DNA of 64,000 nt from Metallyticus violacea (GCA_030762175.1 CM060833.1:5856001-5920000), one strand, 5' to 3'. Shown: positions 35,466 to 47,195, counted from the stretch's first letter. Program-made: numbers and translations. Notes: generated by a model not told the origin, from the letters alone.

Positions 35466-36726
35466 TACGAGGATAGGTCCATAAGTTTCCGGCCTCGCCT
35501 ATAAGGATAAGCGCCTTCACAGAATCCTTATCTGGTATCATACCTTACCTGTTAAGTAAATAATTGCAGCTGTAACTGTGTTCAGTTGTTCAGATATAGT
35601 TACATAATAAAGGCTATGTGTAGAAGATTGTGGCATGTTCAAAATGGAGTTTCGAGCCCTTATTAAGTTCTTCACAAAAGAAGGACTTGCTCCAAATGAA
35701 ATTAAACAGCCTTTGGACGGTGTATATGGGGAAGCATCCCCCTCATGTTCTACCGTAAAAGAATGGGTCAAACTTTTCCGAATGGGTCAAGAAAGCATTG
35801 AAGACGAAGAGCGTGCAGGTCGGCTCTTGTGGAAGGAGAAATTATGGAAGACCGACCGGCGGCTCAAAGTTACAGATATAGCAGAAAGGTTGCACCTTTC
35901 TAAAACAACGGTCCTTCGAATTATTCACAAACATTTGAACATAAATAAGGTTAGTGCAAGATGGGTGCCTGGACTTCTTTCCTCAGTCCAAAAGCAGCAA
36001 CGAGTCATCTGTTGTCAGGCATTTTTGGAGTTCAGCCGTAGTACCGATAGGGAAGCTCTGCAAACCATTGTTACAGGAGATGAAACTATGGTCCTCTACA
36101 ATGATTCCTTGTCCAAAAGAGAATCAATGGAGTGGCGGGCGTAAACCTGGCGAAGCACCGCCTCTAAAGGCCAAGGTCACTCAGTCAACCAAGATGATCA
36201 TGGCCACAATCTTTTGGGACTGTTAAGGAATACTCTTCATTGACTTCAAGGAGAGGAATACCACAGTAAATAGGGGTACTATGCTGGCCTACTGCACAGA
36301 CTACGTGCTTCCATCAAAGAGAAAAGGCGAGGAAAGCGAGTGGCGGTGTGTGCCTTCTTCACGACAACGCGCCTGTGCACACAGTTCTTGTTGCAAAGGA
36401 AGCTGTGAAGAAATGTGACTTCAAGGAGATCGACCATTCACTCTACAGCCCAGATCTAGCTCCCAGTGACTATTTCCTCTTCTCAAAGCTCAAGAAGAAC
36501 CTTCGAGGAAGGAAATGAAGTGTGACGAAGAAGTGATGGATGCTGTTTATATCCATTTTGCAGATAATACTTTTAAATATTTGGGAGGGGGTTGTAATGT
36601 TAATTCAAAGATATGAGAGGTGTATTACAATGAAAGGCAACCATATTGCAAAGTGGAATGTAGTTTTTTGTCTTTATCATATCTAAAAAAGTGGTTAGGC
36701 CGGAAACTTATGGACCTACCCTCGTA
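35466..36726 (+). mobile_element. Family R mariner, copy 2, with both terminal inverted repeats
   Basis: A full-length mariner of about 1.26 kb. The 29-bp ends 35466-35494 and 36698-36726 are inverted repeats with one mismatch (core AGGTCCATAAGTTTCCGGCC). The transposase starts at 35635 (MFKMEFRALIKFFTKEG) and shows GVYGEASPSCSTVKEW, a second helix-turn-helix (DIAERLHLSKTTVLRIIH), VSARWVPGLLSSVQKQQR and the catalytic TGDETMVLYNDSLSKRESMEW region in frame up to a stop at 36144. The second and third catalytic segments (HDNAPVHTV; YSPDLAPSDYF) follow in other frames. One stop and at least two frameshifts break the gene, so it is not autonomous. Confidence 0.9.
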
Positions 36727-36729
36727 TGT

Positions 36730-37310
36730 GAAGACGTAATATTCCACGGCTCGTGCCTGTAGTTAAAATCTTAGTAGTAAAATTGGTCACCACTGTCGTT
36801 TCGTACACACTGAGCTGTCCTTAGTCGAAGCTCTGGTGCCTGACGGAAGTTTACCCGCTGTGCCGGACTCTTGCTATCGATTACCGCTGCTGCTCTCTTA
36901 TATACAGGGTGATCCATTTATCTTGCTCATCCAAATAACTATTTTCTAATGTGTCAAGGAAAAAGGCGTTTTGACATTCTTCCCGCGGTCAGTATCTCGC
37001 ATACTAACAGTGAAGCACCGGGTTTTTCCACAGTCACCTGGGTACATCTACAAATATGGTGTGATGAGGTTGCCGTCGATGCGGGAACAGCTCGTTGTGC
37101 CGCTGTTCAATTGCATTGGGTGAAACCGTTGCCAAGATACATATCGGCTCATACTGCAGGCAACAAACGCTGGGATAGAACTGTGCAGGAGTTCAAGCCT
37201 GGTGGCCGACCGCACTATTACAGCAGTGAGAGATTGTGTTTTGTTTGGAAACAATTATATTCCGAATAAGAAGATACCAAAGTAGTGGAGTTAAACAAAA
37301 CAAAAGCAAT
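36730..37310. other. Spacer with a possible transposon end
   Basis: At 36905 TACAGGGTGATCCATTTAT resembles the common ACAGGGTG-type terminus of arthropod DNA transposons, but no partner end or transposase was found. The rest, to 37310, is moderately GC-rich with no recognised gene. Confidence 0.35.
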
Positions 37311-37315
37311 GAAAT

Positions 37316-37530
37316 TGCCAGGTGAGCGGGACCGTCCTCCCTGACTGAGGTTTTTTCCAGGTTTTCCTCAGTACTCATAAATGGCAAGTGCAGGGGAGGT
37401 GCCCCAAACTATGGTCTGGAACGTTTCCTTCCTTACAAAAATCCTTTCCCAATATATCATTTCATGTATCATCAGTGTCCACCGTCAGTGGAGCCTTGGT
37501 AGTAAAAAACAGGCGTTAAAACAAATTAAA
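37316..37530 (+). repeat. SINE family B, copy 7 (head truncated)
   Basis: Starts within the tRNA-like region (GTGAGCGGGACCGTCCTCC) and continues to AGGCGTTAAAACAAATT. The A box is gone. Confidence 0.88.
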
Positions 37531-37639
37531 AAGAAAGACAATGGGATCCTTCTATCAATACACTCAGAAAACATCCCTGAACAACTTGTGAAAGTTTGTC
37601 GGAGGAGTTCGAACTCATTATGTATATATTTGGCTAGTG

Positions 37640-38725
37640 GGAGTAGGGGTTAATCTAAAGCGAAAATTTTAAAAATCGCTCTAACGACCGCAATACTTGT
37701 TTTTTTGTCAACGAAGCTCGGTACATGTTATTGAAAGAATTTAAGAAAAATAGTTATCGTAATTCAGCGAAATCAGACTATTGGGGGGGTTACTTCAAAC
37801 CTAAAATTTATAAATCGCTCTAGCGACACCAGTATTTGTACTTCCCAACAGTTGCATATGCCAGTTAAATAAAATTAGAAAAATAATTGCTGAAAATTAG
37901 GGAAATCGGACAATAGGAATAGGGGTATATCTGATAACTAAAATTTAATAAGCGCTCTTGCGTTTAATTTTCTCTCTATTGTTTTAAAACAAAAAGATAA
38001 ATTAATTCAGCATATTAATTGTATATATAACGTTACACGTGTTTTATATTTAGCAAAAACATCGTCGTAAAGATAGCAAATGTGAAATATTAAACTAATA
38101 CGTGTTTGAGAATTATATTTGTATGTAAGAGCGCTCTGTAATAACCTTCAGAAAACGTTTACGTTACATGTTAATAACATTTAAATTAAATTTCAAAGCC
38201 ACTGAAAATAGATGCAACTTTCGACTGTTTTTATTTACTTAGTACATTGCAATTGTTTTTAAATAGTAACATGTTTTTGTTTTATTGAAACATATGAACA
38301 GCATCTTAAATACACAATGTAACTTGAAACTTTCTGTTATTTCTCTCTATTTTAGTGAATGTAAAGATGATATCAAGGGCTCAGTTCGTAAACATGGTTA
38401 CTTTTAAAAATACTCATAGTATAGCTTTGTTTATTAGTGGCCATATATTTCATTTAATTAACAGTATAAAATTAATTTTATTTATTTCTTTTCAAGTGAA
38501 TTCAAGGAAAAACACAGACAAACCTTAAGTTAAGTGATGTATTATAGTTCATCTCTTTTTTAAATAGTTAGCTTTATACTTTGCCATGCTAATTAACACA
38601 TAGTAATGTCATAACTTGTTTCATTAATTAATAAGAATCAAAATTTGGATACTATATTGTTTTTTAATGTTACTTTGCTTGGCGAGGTATTCGCCTAGTT
38701 TACACAGCTCCTATATAACGGACCT
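37640..38725 (+). repeat. Interspersed repeat family X, copy 3 (best monomer array)
   Basis: The most complete copy. First come about 2.3 tandem monomers: AAATCGCTCTAACGACCGCA at 37673, AAATCGCTCTAGCGACACCA at 37812 and AGCGCTCTTGCG at 37951, a period of about 139 bp. The conserved body follows (GTAAGAGCGCTCTGTAATAA at about 38127; AACATGTTTTTGTTTTATTG; TCTATTTTAGTGAATGTAAA), and the right end GGCGAGGTATTCGCC ... CACAGCTCC ... ACGGACC. It is colinear with copies at 62.5 kb (plus) and 21.5 kb (minus). No coding potential. Confidence 0.75.
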
Positions 38726-38859
38726 TTTTTTTTTATCCTTAATATATATGATGAATAGGATAAAAATAATTATGTTTTGCAGCATTTAATATTTAAAATT
38801 TGTAATTTTATAATGCATTGTCTGTTTAAAAGAACAAACACCCCATAGGCTTAAGCTGA

Positions 38860-38985
38860 AGAGTTATTAAGACGAAAGAAGAATTTCAGAGCAGCATATT
38901 GTTGTCACGCGTCGACACAATTTAGATATAGGCGGAACTGAACATGTATCAACTTGCACAACCCTCAGAGGCAGAACCGGAAAGT
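38860..38985 (-). mobile_element. MEVTR-type mariner-like fragment (copy 3)
   Basis: The minus strand has the family leader (CAAGTTGATACATGTTCAG, TTCCGCCTA), then a damaged start and QQYAALKFFFRLNNSSA. Only the first ~35 codons are left. Confidence 0.55.
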
Positions 38986-39419
38986 GAAAACTATAAATTT
39001 AGTGCCGCATATACATTACCCGTTAAGCAAACAAAATACTGTGAAGTTAATTTTTTTTACGCACGAGATTATGTCGGTAATAAAAACAGCTCGCGTATCT
39101 TGTAAGTTGTAAACGCTTCTGGAAACAGGTTAATCATTTGTGTTCATATACCCACAGCCTTTACGAAACTGTTTGCCCCATTTCTTTTTCCGTTAAACAC
39201 CACCCTGGCATCTGTCTTAGCGCATTAAAACAAGCATAATTTTGTAAACTTTTAGACTAGGTTTTACTTACTTGTTTGTATCGCAACAAGGCATTAGGCA
39301 GATTCTGTACCATTAACAGAATGAATATCACAGATATCATAATCCTTACTGTCCTAATTCTGCAACCTTTGTGGCTTATTTCACACTATAGTACAACTGG
39401 CATTGTCAAGTCGGCAGGT

Positions 39420-39700
39420 TAATACTCATCGTTCAAATTATTGTCGAAAGGCTAGCCGATGGAATCTCTGTGTACCTGAAGGCAGTATAGCAGTAGAGAG
39501 TGGCACTTTCATCTCGAGAACAACAACAACAACAATCGATCCGGCGAGTTAGTCGAAACCGTGCCGTGCAAGATGTTTTCCCTAACAAAGAGACAGGCAG
39601 GCAGCCAGCCAAGCTATGCGTGTTGCCTACCTCTTTAGTACAGGTACACGAGGTCCGCGGTATGTGACCTCTTACCGCGAGTTTAGTCATTTATTCACCT
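39420..39700. promoter_or_regulatory. CpG-enriched block inside the giant intron (weak)
   Basis: A short region rich in CG dinucleotides (ATCGATCCGGCGAG, GGTCCGCGGTATG, TACCGCGAG) in AT-rich surroundings. It could be an intronic enhancer or alternative promoter, or the remnant of an unrecognised repeat. No exon could be supported. Confidence 0.2.
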
Positions 39701-40059
39701 GGCACTTAAAACGTTATTAGACCTGAGAACTTTGTCAAAAGCTCTAAAACTTATTTCTGAATTTAGTAAACAGTTAATCTTTAAGGGTACACGTTTTTTT
39801 ATTTTTTATTTTGTTGTTATATATAGAGTTTAAAAAATAAAGCAGGACTATTTTTTAAAAAAACATTTTAAAGGTAAATATCTTTACGTAATTACAAATC
39901 TCAAACAGCATATTTCCTCCGCAGAGACTTAAAGCCAGGGCCCATATCATATGGGAGCTGTTAAATAATGATAGTTTTATTACAGGAGTAATATCTCGCT
40001 CTAAAATTTAACTTGGCAATATTTTCTTAGCTTAAGGCGTAACATACACGTGATACTAA

Positions 40060-41000
40060 TTTCATTGCTGCCACTTCTGATTCCTGCCTGTGAGAGGTGC
40101 AAGTTGAAACATGTTCAGTTCCGCCTACAGCAAAATGGAGGTGACACGCAAGGAACAATATGCTTTACTGGATTCAGCTTTCAGGTGAACAAATCTTCAT
40201 TGGAGGCATTTGAGGAATTTGTTCTTCGCTATAGCACAACTCGAAAATGAATTAAAATGTTTAAAAGAGGGAATCTTATCAATTTCAAAGGAAAATGGAC
40301 GCGTGTTTGTGCTCTGATGGAAGAAAGATTTGACACCGCTGCTGTCATTGTGAGAGAGAATCGTCGAAAAACACCAAGAACATTTTCAGAAATTATGAAA
40401 TTTTCTCTGAATGCCACCAACACCTCGGTAACTGGAAAAGTTGCATGTGAGACGTGTTTGTGCACGGTGGGTTCCAGGATTTGCTGAAGAACAACGTGCA
40501 GATTTGCATAGTTGTTGATGATTGAGTTTATTTACGGCCGCTGTTAAACATCTCGTGTCATCAGCGTCGCATTCCATTCAAGGCCGATGGGAGGTTTCTT
40601 CTTTCAGGCTTGAGGTTCTTTTACGCTCCGTAAATGTACCCACGGCTTTACTTCCCTTCCGAAGGAAGTCATACTTCACTATTTTTACGCCCTGGTCAGG
40701 ATCGAACCCGCGATCTTGGGTCTACGAGACAAAATGGTTACCACTTGGCCACCAGGACCAGTTTGCATGCAGTTGAAGATGATGTTGATTTCAAAGGTAA
40801 TCACTGTTGGTGAAACTTGGCTGCATCATTTTAATCAAAGTGGTGGTTTCTGCTGGGAAAGTTATAGTCATCTCATTTTTCGGTATACAAGGAATGGTTG
40901 ACCAGCGTGTTGTATCTATACACACACTGCAAAGAAGTTTTCAAAACTCTGTTAGGTCATACCACATGTCCGTGGAACAAATTGGATGCTGAACCTCAAT
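40060..41000 (+). mobile_element. MEVTR-type mariner-like element (copy 4), split by a SINE
   Basis: The leader (GTTGAAACATGTTCAG, TTCCGCCTA) precedes ATG at 40133: MEVTRKEQYALLDSAF, then after a frameshift FQVNKSSLEAFEEFVLRYST and IKMFKRGNLINFK. A helix-turn-helix-like segment follows (DTAAVIVRENRRKTPRTFSE), then PGFAEEQRADLH up to 40510. After the SINE it resumes at 40769 with SLHAVEDDVDF and KVITVGETWLHHF, the first catalytic region with Asp replaced by Gly. The second and third catalytic parts are absent. This is the longest copy of the family here. Confidence 0.68.
40511..40760 (-). repeat. SINE family A, copy 8, inserted in the MEVTR-type element
   Basis: Minus-oriented, with several internal deletions. 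It is flanked by TTTGCAT at 40503-40509 and 40762-40768, a probable short target duplication. It separates the two parts of one transposase reading frame. Confidence 0.88.
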
Positions 41001-41025
41001 AATGCACGGTCGCACAGTTGTTGTT

Positions 41026-41314
41026 TAATTTGTTTGGGTTATTTTACGACCACTCTTTAACATCTCAGGTCATCAGTGTCCCGTTGAATTAAGGGCATGA
41101 AACGGCCGACAAATTTTGCTTAGAGGCCTCTTATTTCAGGCTTGAGGTTCTTTTAAGAGGCGCAAGTTTTCAACATGAACCCCAAGGCTTTGTTTCTCGA
41201 TATTCACACTTGGGATTTTTACGCACGAAAAAATTCATTGATCCTGGACGGGATTAAACCCACTTATCTTTGGTTTACTAGGCAAGTGTGATTAAAACTA
41301 GATCAGCAGAACTA
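41026..41314 (-). repeat. SINE family A, copy 9
   Basis: Minus-oriented and diverged. The tail motif is at the left and the damaged tRNA head (GATCAGCAGAACTAA) at the right. Confidence 0.82.
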
Positions 41315-41319
41315 AACGC

Positions 41320-42130
41320 GCAAATGTTTTGAGGAGTCCAACCCTTCCTGTATTCCCGTGTGAACTTTGCTTTACCCCTAATCAAAGAAACGTCAATTCG
41401 TTTTTAATTTGAGTAAAATCAGCAAAATTATGAGAATGAGTAAAGGTATATTATGAAAATTATGATGATTATTTCACTCATATGACGTCATCTTAAAATC
41501 GATCATTGAAACGAAATAACATTTTGAATTTTGACCAATCTCAGTTCGGATTACAGAGTGAAATTATCCAAAAAAATTGTCAAATACATTTTATCACGCG
41601 ACGTGCATTTGTCTTGTGGTCAGTGTAACTAACTCTATACCTGCACTGTAAAATTCCTGAACACGCATCGCTGACCACTTTTGCAAGAGGTGGTGGGGAG
41701 CTATTGATACCAACAAAAGCACGGACAATTGACAGTCATAACACTAAATGGAGGGTTCTTGAAAGTGTCTTGGTGATGCGTCAAATGTGCAAATGGATCT
41801 TATAATTAGGAATTTCAAACCACAGAATACAAAGGAAAATAGAGACACTGTATGATTATCTGTTTTTTATTTTTCATCAGTTGGTATTAGAAAATCGAAC
41901 GGTAGCGATCGATTGTAATAGTCGACTCACAGCTTCTGAATAGAATTGATATTCTCTATTCATGAAATAGTCCTAAACGTATAGTTTGCTTTTCTCTAAT
42001 GGCTTTATTGGCATTCTTCGCAAGATTGTTTGAAAAGGTTAAGTACAAATATACAATATTACAATTTTGTAAGCCAAATTTAGAGGAATTATATTTAAGT
42101 TCTTATTTTATTCGTGAAATAGTCCTAATA
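41320..42130. other. No gene or element recognised
   Basis: AT-rich intronic sequence without recognisable transposase, SINE or exon. Confidence 0.5.
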
Positions 42131-42136
42131 AATATC

Positions 42137-42460
42137 ACTCGATGGTTTGATTTTTTTTTTATTGATTTATTTATGGACGCTCTTTAACAGCTCAGGTCAT
42201 CAGCGTCCCATTCAACTCGGGGCGTGAAACAGCCGACTAATTTTGCTCAGAGGCCTCTCTTTCAGACTTGAGGTTCTTTTTCGTGCCGTAAATGTACATC
42301 ACGGGACCCACGGCTTTACTTCCCTTCCGAAGGAAGCCATATTTAGGATTTTTACTCCCGAAAAAATCTATCGGTCCTGGCCGGGTTCGAACCCTCGTTC
42401 TTGGGTGTAGGAGGCAAGTATGGTTACCACTACACCACAAGGACCGACTCGATAGTTTGA
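42137..42460 (-). repeat. SINE family A, copy 10, with 14-bp target duplication
   Basis: The body 42151-42446 has an oligo-T tail and an intact head with GGTTCGAACCC-like B box (plus GGGTTCGAACCC). ACTCGATGGTTTGA at 42137-42150 and ACTCGATAGTTTGA at 42447-42460 are the flanking duplication, with one mismatch. Confidence 0.93.
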
Positions 42461-42953
42461 GCATCCCAGACTCACTACGTTCGTGAATTTATGGGTAATC
42501 TCAGACCCTCTCGTGATATTACTTGTGATAATTTTTTTAGCAGCCCCAGTAGTTGCATTTTTCACAATATCACAATGTATTTATTTTGTACGCTTCTTTT
42601 TTAATTTCTTAATAATTTACTGAGTGGTCTCAAAAATGAAAACAACATAGCAAATCCACAATAAGAAACTGAGAAATATCGTATATGTTAATTTGTACTC
42701 TATGATAGACATAGTTGTACTTTAATTGTATTTTATTGAAAGAAGGCATCAAGTTATTTTTCCTAAATTCCATTTTATGTATCCGTCTGGTAATTATAGG
42801 GGCTTGATCTTTATTTAGGTATCCTGTGAAAGTTTACATCATAACCTTGTTCATTTTCCTATATGCTGTAGAATTTATTCATTTTGCTAGTCTGTTTCAA
42901 GCACTGCAACGAGTAATAGAGCCAGAATTTAATTTGTGGAAGTAAATAATTTG

Positions 42954-43090
42954 TTGATTTGTTTTATTTACGGGCGCCCTTTAACATCTCAGGTAATCAG
43001 CGTTCCATTCTATTCAGGGCGTGAAACAACCCACAAATTTTGCTCAGAAGTCTCTTCGTTCGCTTTTGAGGATCTCTTAAGTGCTGTAGA
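42954..43090 (-). repeat. SINE family A, copy 11 (tail half only)
   Basis: From TTTGTTTTATTTACGGGCG to GAGGATCTCTTAAGTGC. The head half is missing. Confidence 0.82.
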
Positions 43091-43790
43091 AGGAAATAAA
43101 TGAACTAACATTGGCAACGAAACATTTTTTTAATATGATATTCGGAAGATGGTTGCCAGTTTCTTTTCATATTGCATGAATTAAATCAATGCCAACTGAT
43201 ATGTCAAATTTGCCTCTTCAGGGTGTTCAGAAAAGTTGTTTCACCGCGACAGTGTCTTTGTGGACAGTGCTTTGAAAATAACATACGAGTAACCTCTACA
43301 GGAGCGAAACTGATGCAATTCAGATATGGCGTCCTGTAGCCATTTTTTATTTCCAACTCTCAAGATGAAATTAAGGGAATATTTGATTTGGAAGTCCGGA
43401 AGAAACTGTTTCTTCTTGTGAAGAGAACGTGCCATCTCTGAAGAAATATGGCGTTGCTGCTTCTATAGTTGGTTCCGGGATATGAAACTTTGTATCGAGA
43501 GTGGGAGATTTTGCTTCGAAAAGAAACCAGCAGAGTTGATTGTTATGACGTTTTACATAAAAGAATCTCGAAAATTAATAGCTGTTCTCAAACTAATTAT
43601 GAAAAAACAGATGCATCTCGCCCACGTTTCCCTTTTCTTTGCGCACACATATGCACAATGGATCAGTAACAATTAACAATTTGTGTCAGGAACCTCTGCA
43701 ATTGCAATTTGACAAGAGGAAGAAGTCGAAAAGTGTAGACAAAGATACATTTGCTCTTTATTCTCAACTAGTGTTCCTTTTGACATTTTG
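43091..43790. other. Unrecognised stretch with short ORFs
   Basis: CAGGGTGTTCAGAAAAGTTG at about 43217 resembles the ACAGGGTGTTCC-type end of many insect DNA transposons. The ORFs 43435-43241 (minus) and 43469-43669 (plus) have no identifiable motif. Possibly a decayed transposon. Confidence 0.25.
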
Positions 43791-43794
43791 ATTG

Positions 43795-44056
43795 TTGATT
43801 TGGTTTATTTACGGACGCTCAAGTCAACAGCGTTCCATTCTATTTAGGGCATGAAACGGCCGATAAATTTTGCTCAGAGGCCTCTTCTTTCAGGCTTGAG
43901 GTTGCCGTAAATGTACGACACAGGACCCACGGCTTTACTTCCCTTCCACGGGAATCCATGCTTACGATCTTCACGCCCTAAAAAATTCTCGGCCCTGAGG
44001 ATTGAAACCGCGATCTTGGAGGACAGTATGATTATTACTAAGCTACCAGGATCGAA
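43795..44056 (-). repeat. SINE family A, copy 12 (left arm of inverted pair)
   Basis: Minus-oriented, with the head at the right (GCTACCAGGATCG). It faces copy 13 across 35 bp, so the two form a long inverted repeat. Confidence 0.88.
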
Positions 44057-44091
44057 AATAAAGTAAATCCTCTTGAAAACCACAAGACTTT

Positions 44092-44350
44092 GTCGGTCGC
44101 AGTGGTGTAGTGGTAACCATATTTGCCTCGTAGACCCAAGATTGCGAGTACAAACCCGGCCAGGGTCGATGGATTTTTTCGGGCGTAAAAATCCTAAGTA
44201 AGTCTTTACTTCGGAGGGGAAGTAAAGCCGTGGGTTCCGTCTTGTACATTTACGGTACGAAAAAGAACCCCAAGTCTGAAAGAAGAGGCGTTTGAGCAAA
44301 ATTTGTCGGCCGTTTCACACTCTGAATTGAATGGGACGCTGATGAACTAC
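44092..44350 (+). repeat. SINE family A, copy 13 (right arm of inverted pair)
   Basis: Plus-oriented. The head GTCGGTCGCAGTGGTGTAGTGG has a good A box. The body runs to GAATTGAATGGGACGCTGATG. It lacks the terminal AATAAA tail. Confidence 0.88.
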
Positions 44351-44554
44351 GATGCTAAAGAAGGTCCTAAACTCCAGTTTTCCTATCATAAAGAGGGCTT
44401 TCTTGTATACAATTTGGATTTTCAGAACGCAAATTGTGAGTGCTGTGATTGTTCACACGACCATTTTGGTAGAATCACGCCTCGGCTGAAAAGTACACAA
44501 GCTGTGTATCAATTAACCCTTATGACAGTTGACGGTTAAAAGTAACCGCTCACA

Positions 44555-44815
44555 ATAACGCACACATGATACAGGATCACCTTGTCAGAGACGTTCAAAA
44601 TACTTCTGCTCGTGTTTCTTGTTTTCCACTGAACCGTTAATATAAAATGTATTCACAAAATCATGAATTTCAGTTCCTAAACGAAGTAATTGCACAGGAA
44701 ATTTTCGAATGAGTGCCCACCAACGCGACGAGGCTGAATCGTAATTTATAATAACTCATGCACACAAAAAAACGTTGCTCTAAAGTTAGCAGTTTTGCCA
44801 TTTTCATGAACGAAT
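44555..44815 (-). mobile_element. DUF4817-type transposase N-terminal relic
   Basis: On the minus strand, MAKLLTLEQRFFVCMSYY (from about 44800) is followed after a frameshift by NFLCNYF/LGTEIHDFVN and FYINGSVENKKHEQKY. This resembles the 'LTxxQRxFIVxxYY ... KFxETGSVxxKKRSGRP' N-terminus of DUF4817-type insect transposases. Short and dead. Confidence 0.45.
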
Positions 44816-44956
44816 GTATACTGGTGACTGCTTGCAAGTTCAAGGACAGCCAGGCAGCTAGTGGCTGTGAGTTGGGAGGGCAGCTGGCCTTGACCGAGAC
44901 GAAAAATTCCCTATCAATGGTGAGGACACATTCTGGAAGTTCGGTATAAGATGGTG

Positions 44957-46238
44957 TGTGAGGGAAGGTCCATAAGTTGCCGGCCTTGGTGATAAGGATT
45001 ATCGCCTTCAAAAAACCCTTATCTGGTTTCATACCTTATCTGTTAAGTAAATAATTGCAACTGTAACTGTTCATTAGTTCAGATATAGTTGAATAAAGAA
45101 GGCTATGTGTAGAAGATTGTGACATGTTCAAAATGGAGTGTCGAGATGTTATCAAGTTCTTCATAAAAGGACTTACTCCAAATGAAATTAAACATCCATT
45201 GGACGGTGTATATGGGGAAGCATCCCCCTCAAATTATACCGTAAAAGAATGGGCCAAACTTTTTCAAATGGGTCAAGAAAGCATTGAAGACGAAGAGCGT
45301 GCTGGTCGGTCCTTGGAGGTGCTCACTCTTGAAAACATCGCTCTTGTGGAAGAAGAAATTATGGAAGACCGGCGGCTTAAAGTTACAGAACTAGAAGCAA
45401 GGTTGAGCCATTCCAAAAAAAAAACACAATTCATTCATGAAGATTTAAACATGAATAAGGTTAGTGCAAGATGGTGCCTAGACTTCTTTCCTCAGTCAAA
45501 AAGCAGCAACGAGTCATCTGTTGTCTGGCATTTTTGGAGCTCTGCCGTGGCAACGAGAGAGAAGTTCTGCAAACCATTGTTACAGGAGATGAAACTATGG
45601 TCCTCTACTATGATCCCTTGTCTAAAAGAGAATCAATGGAATGGCAGGTGTAAATTTGGCGAAGCACCGCCTTTAAAGACCAAGGTCACTCACTCAACCA
45701 ACAGGATCATGGCCGCAATCTTTTGGGACTGTGAAGGAATACTCTTCATTGACTTGAAGGAGAGGAACACCACAGTAAATGGAGTGTACTATGCTGGACT
45801 ACTGCACAGACTACGTGCTTCCATCAAAGAGAAAAGGCGAGGATAGCTGAGTGGTGGTGTGCACCTTCTTCACGACAACGCGCCTGCGCGCACAGTTCTT
45901 GTTGCAAAGGAAGCTGTGAAGAAATGTGACTTCAAGGAGATCGACCATCTACCCTACAGCCCAGATCTAGCTTCCAGTGAATATTTCCTTTCTCAAAACT
46001 CAAGAAGGACCTTTGAGGAAGGAAATTTAAGTGTGACGAAGAAGTGATGGATGCTGCTTATTCCCATTTTTCAGACAAGACGTCTGACTATTGGGGGGGG
46101 GGGGGTTGAAATGTTAATTCAAAGATGTGAGTAGTGTATTGCAATATGGGGTAACTATATTGAAAAGCGAAATATAGTTACTGTCTTTATCATAACTAGA
46201 AAATGAATAGGCCCGAAACTTATGGACCTACGCTGGTA
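44957..46238 (+). mobile_element. Family R mariner, copy 3, nearly full length
   Basis: Both ends are recognisable but eroded (AAGGTCCATAAGTTGCCGGCC at 44965; CCCGAAACTTATGGACCTA near 46211). The transposase starts at 45124 (MFKMECRDVIKFF). It keeps GVYGEASPSNYTVKEW and a second HTH region, loses frame near 45470, shows TGDETMVLYYDPLSKRES in another frame, and ends with LHDNAPARTVL and YSPDLASSEYF, where the last catalytic Asp is Glu. There is an 11-G run near the 3' end. Confidence 0.9.
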
Positions 46239-46239
46239 C

Positions 46240-47195
46240 CATAAAATGCCTGCTCCAAGTGTTCATTTCGATAGGCCCACAGGGCACAGGATAGGATGTT
46301 TTTTTTTTTTTTTTTTTCAAATCATCAGTTAAAACTTTATTTCATCCTCCTATAGACCAGATCTGGTCCTTGAAGTAATAAATTAAAAAAATATTCCTCA
46401 ACATGAATAATATAAATCTACAGTGTTTGCTACATGCCTAAAGAAGAGTCGAAAATAGTTTCAGTAGATTTTAAAGTATTTTAAAAGCTGTGCGTAATAA
46501 ATATGCTTTACTCATCGATCCAACTGCCAGCAATTTTCATTTATTTCCTCAGCAGAAGGGAAATATTTAACAACTATGCTTTCCTTATGGTAACATTTTA
46601 GGAATTCTTCAGTCAGTGACTCTGGGGGCTTAAAAAAAAGCACTTCTTTAAATTTACTGTAATACCAAACCTCAATTTTATTTTATACACTGGAAACTAG
46701 TAAAGACGAAAGGAGCTATGTTAACAAGACACGTGTGTACAATAAGGGTGGTGTACGCCGGACTTATCTCGAAGGGTAGGAAGGGGTGGGCAGGTGGGCA
46801 ACAATGACATGGCAAAGCCGATTGGTTCCACAAGAATTGCTCCCCCCTCCCGCCATCAAGCAAGGGATATTATGATAATGTGACCTACTTTTACATTGCA
46901 TGCATTTATAGACAAAGCTTTTCCCTCTGCCGCCATCTTTTATCATAATTTCAAACCTCTCATTGAAAGCCTTTTACATAATGCTGGAGAGGCAAAATCC
47001 TGGCGGAAAGTATTTCCTTCTTATCTGCACTAGGTCTATACTTAACGTTTGGAAATCATAGGTAGCGTTTCTGCAGCATTTTACAGTTAAATGGGCCACG
47101 CCAAGGAAACTGTTATAAGGAACATTTAGGAAAATTCGATCCTTTAACGCAATGTTTCGTTCTAAAGGAAAACTGGAAAAGAATCACGAAACGTA
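46240..47195. other. No gene or element recognised
   Basis: It holds a T run (46300-46318) and, at about 46931-46946, GCCGCCATCTTTTAT (an inverted YY1/Pho-type ATGGCGGC motif). No exon could be supported. Confidence 0.4.

Noticed and set aside
46764..46946. Cys/His-containing minus ORF (YKCMQCKSR...)
   Set aside because: No regular zinc-finger spacing, no splice context, and no match to a known domain.
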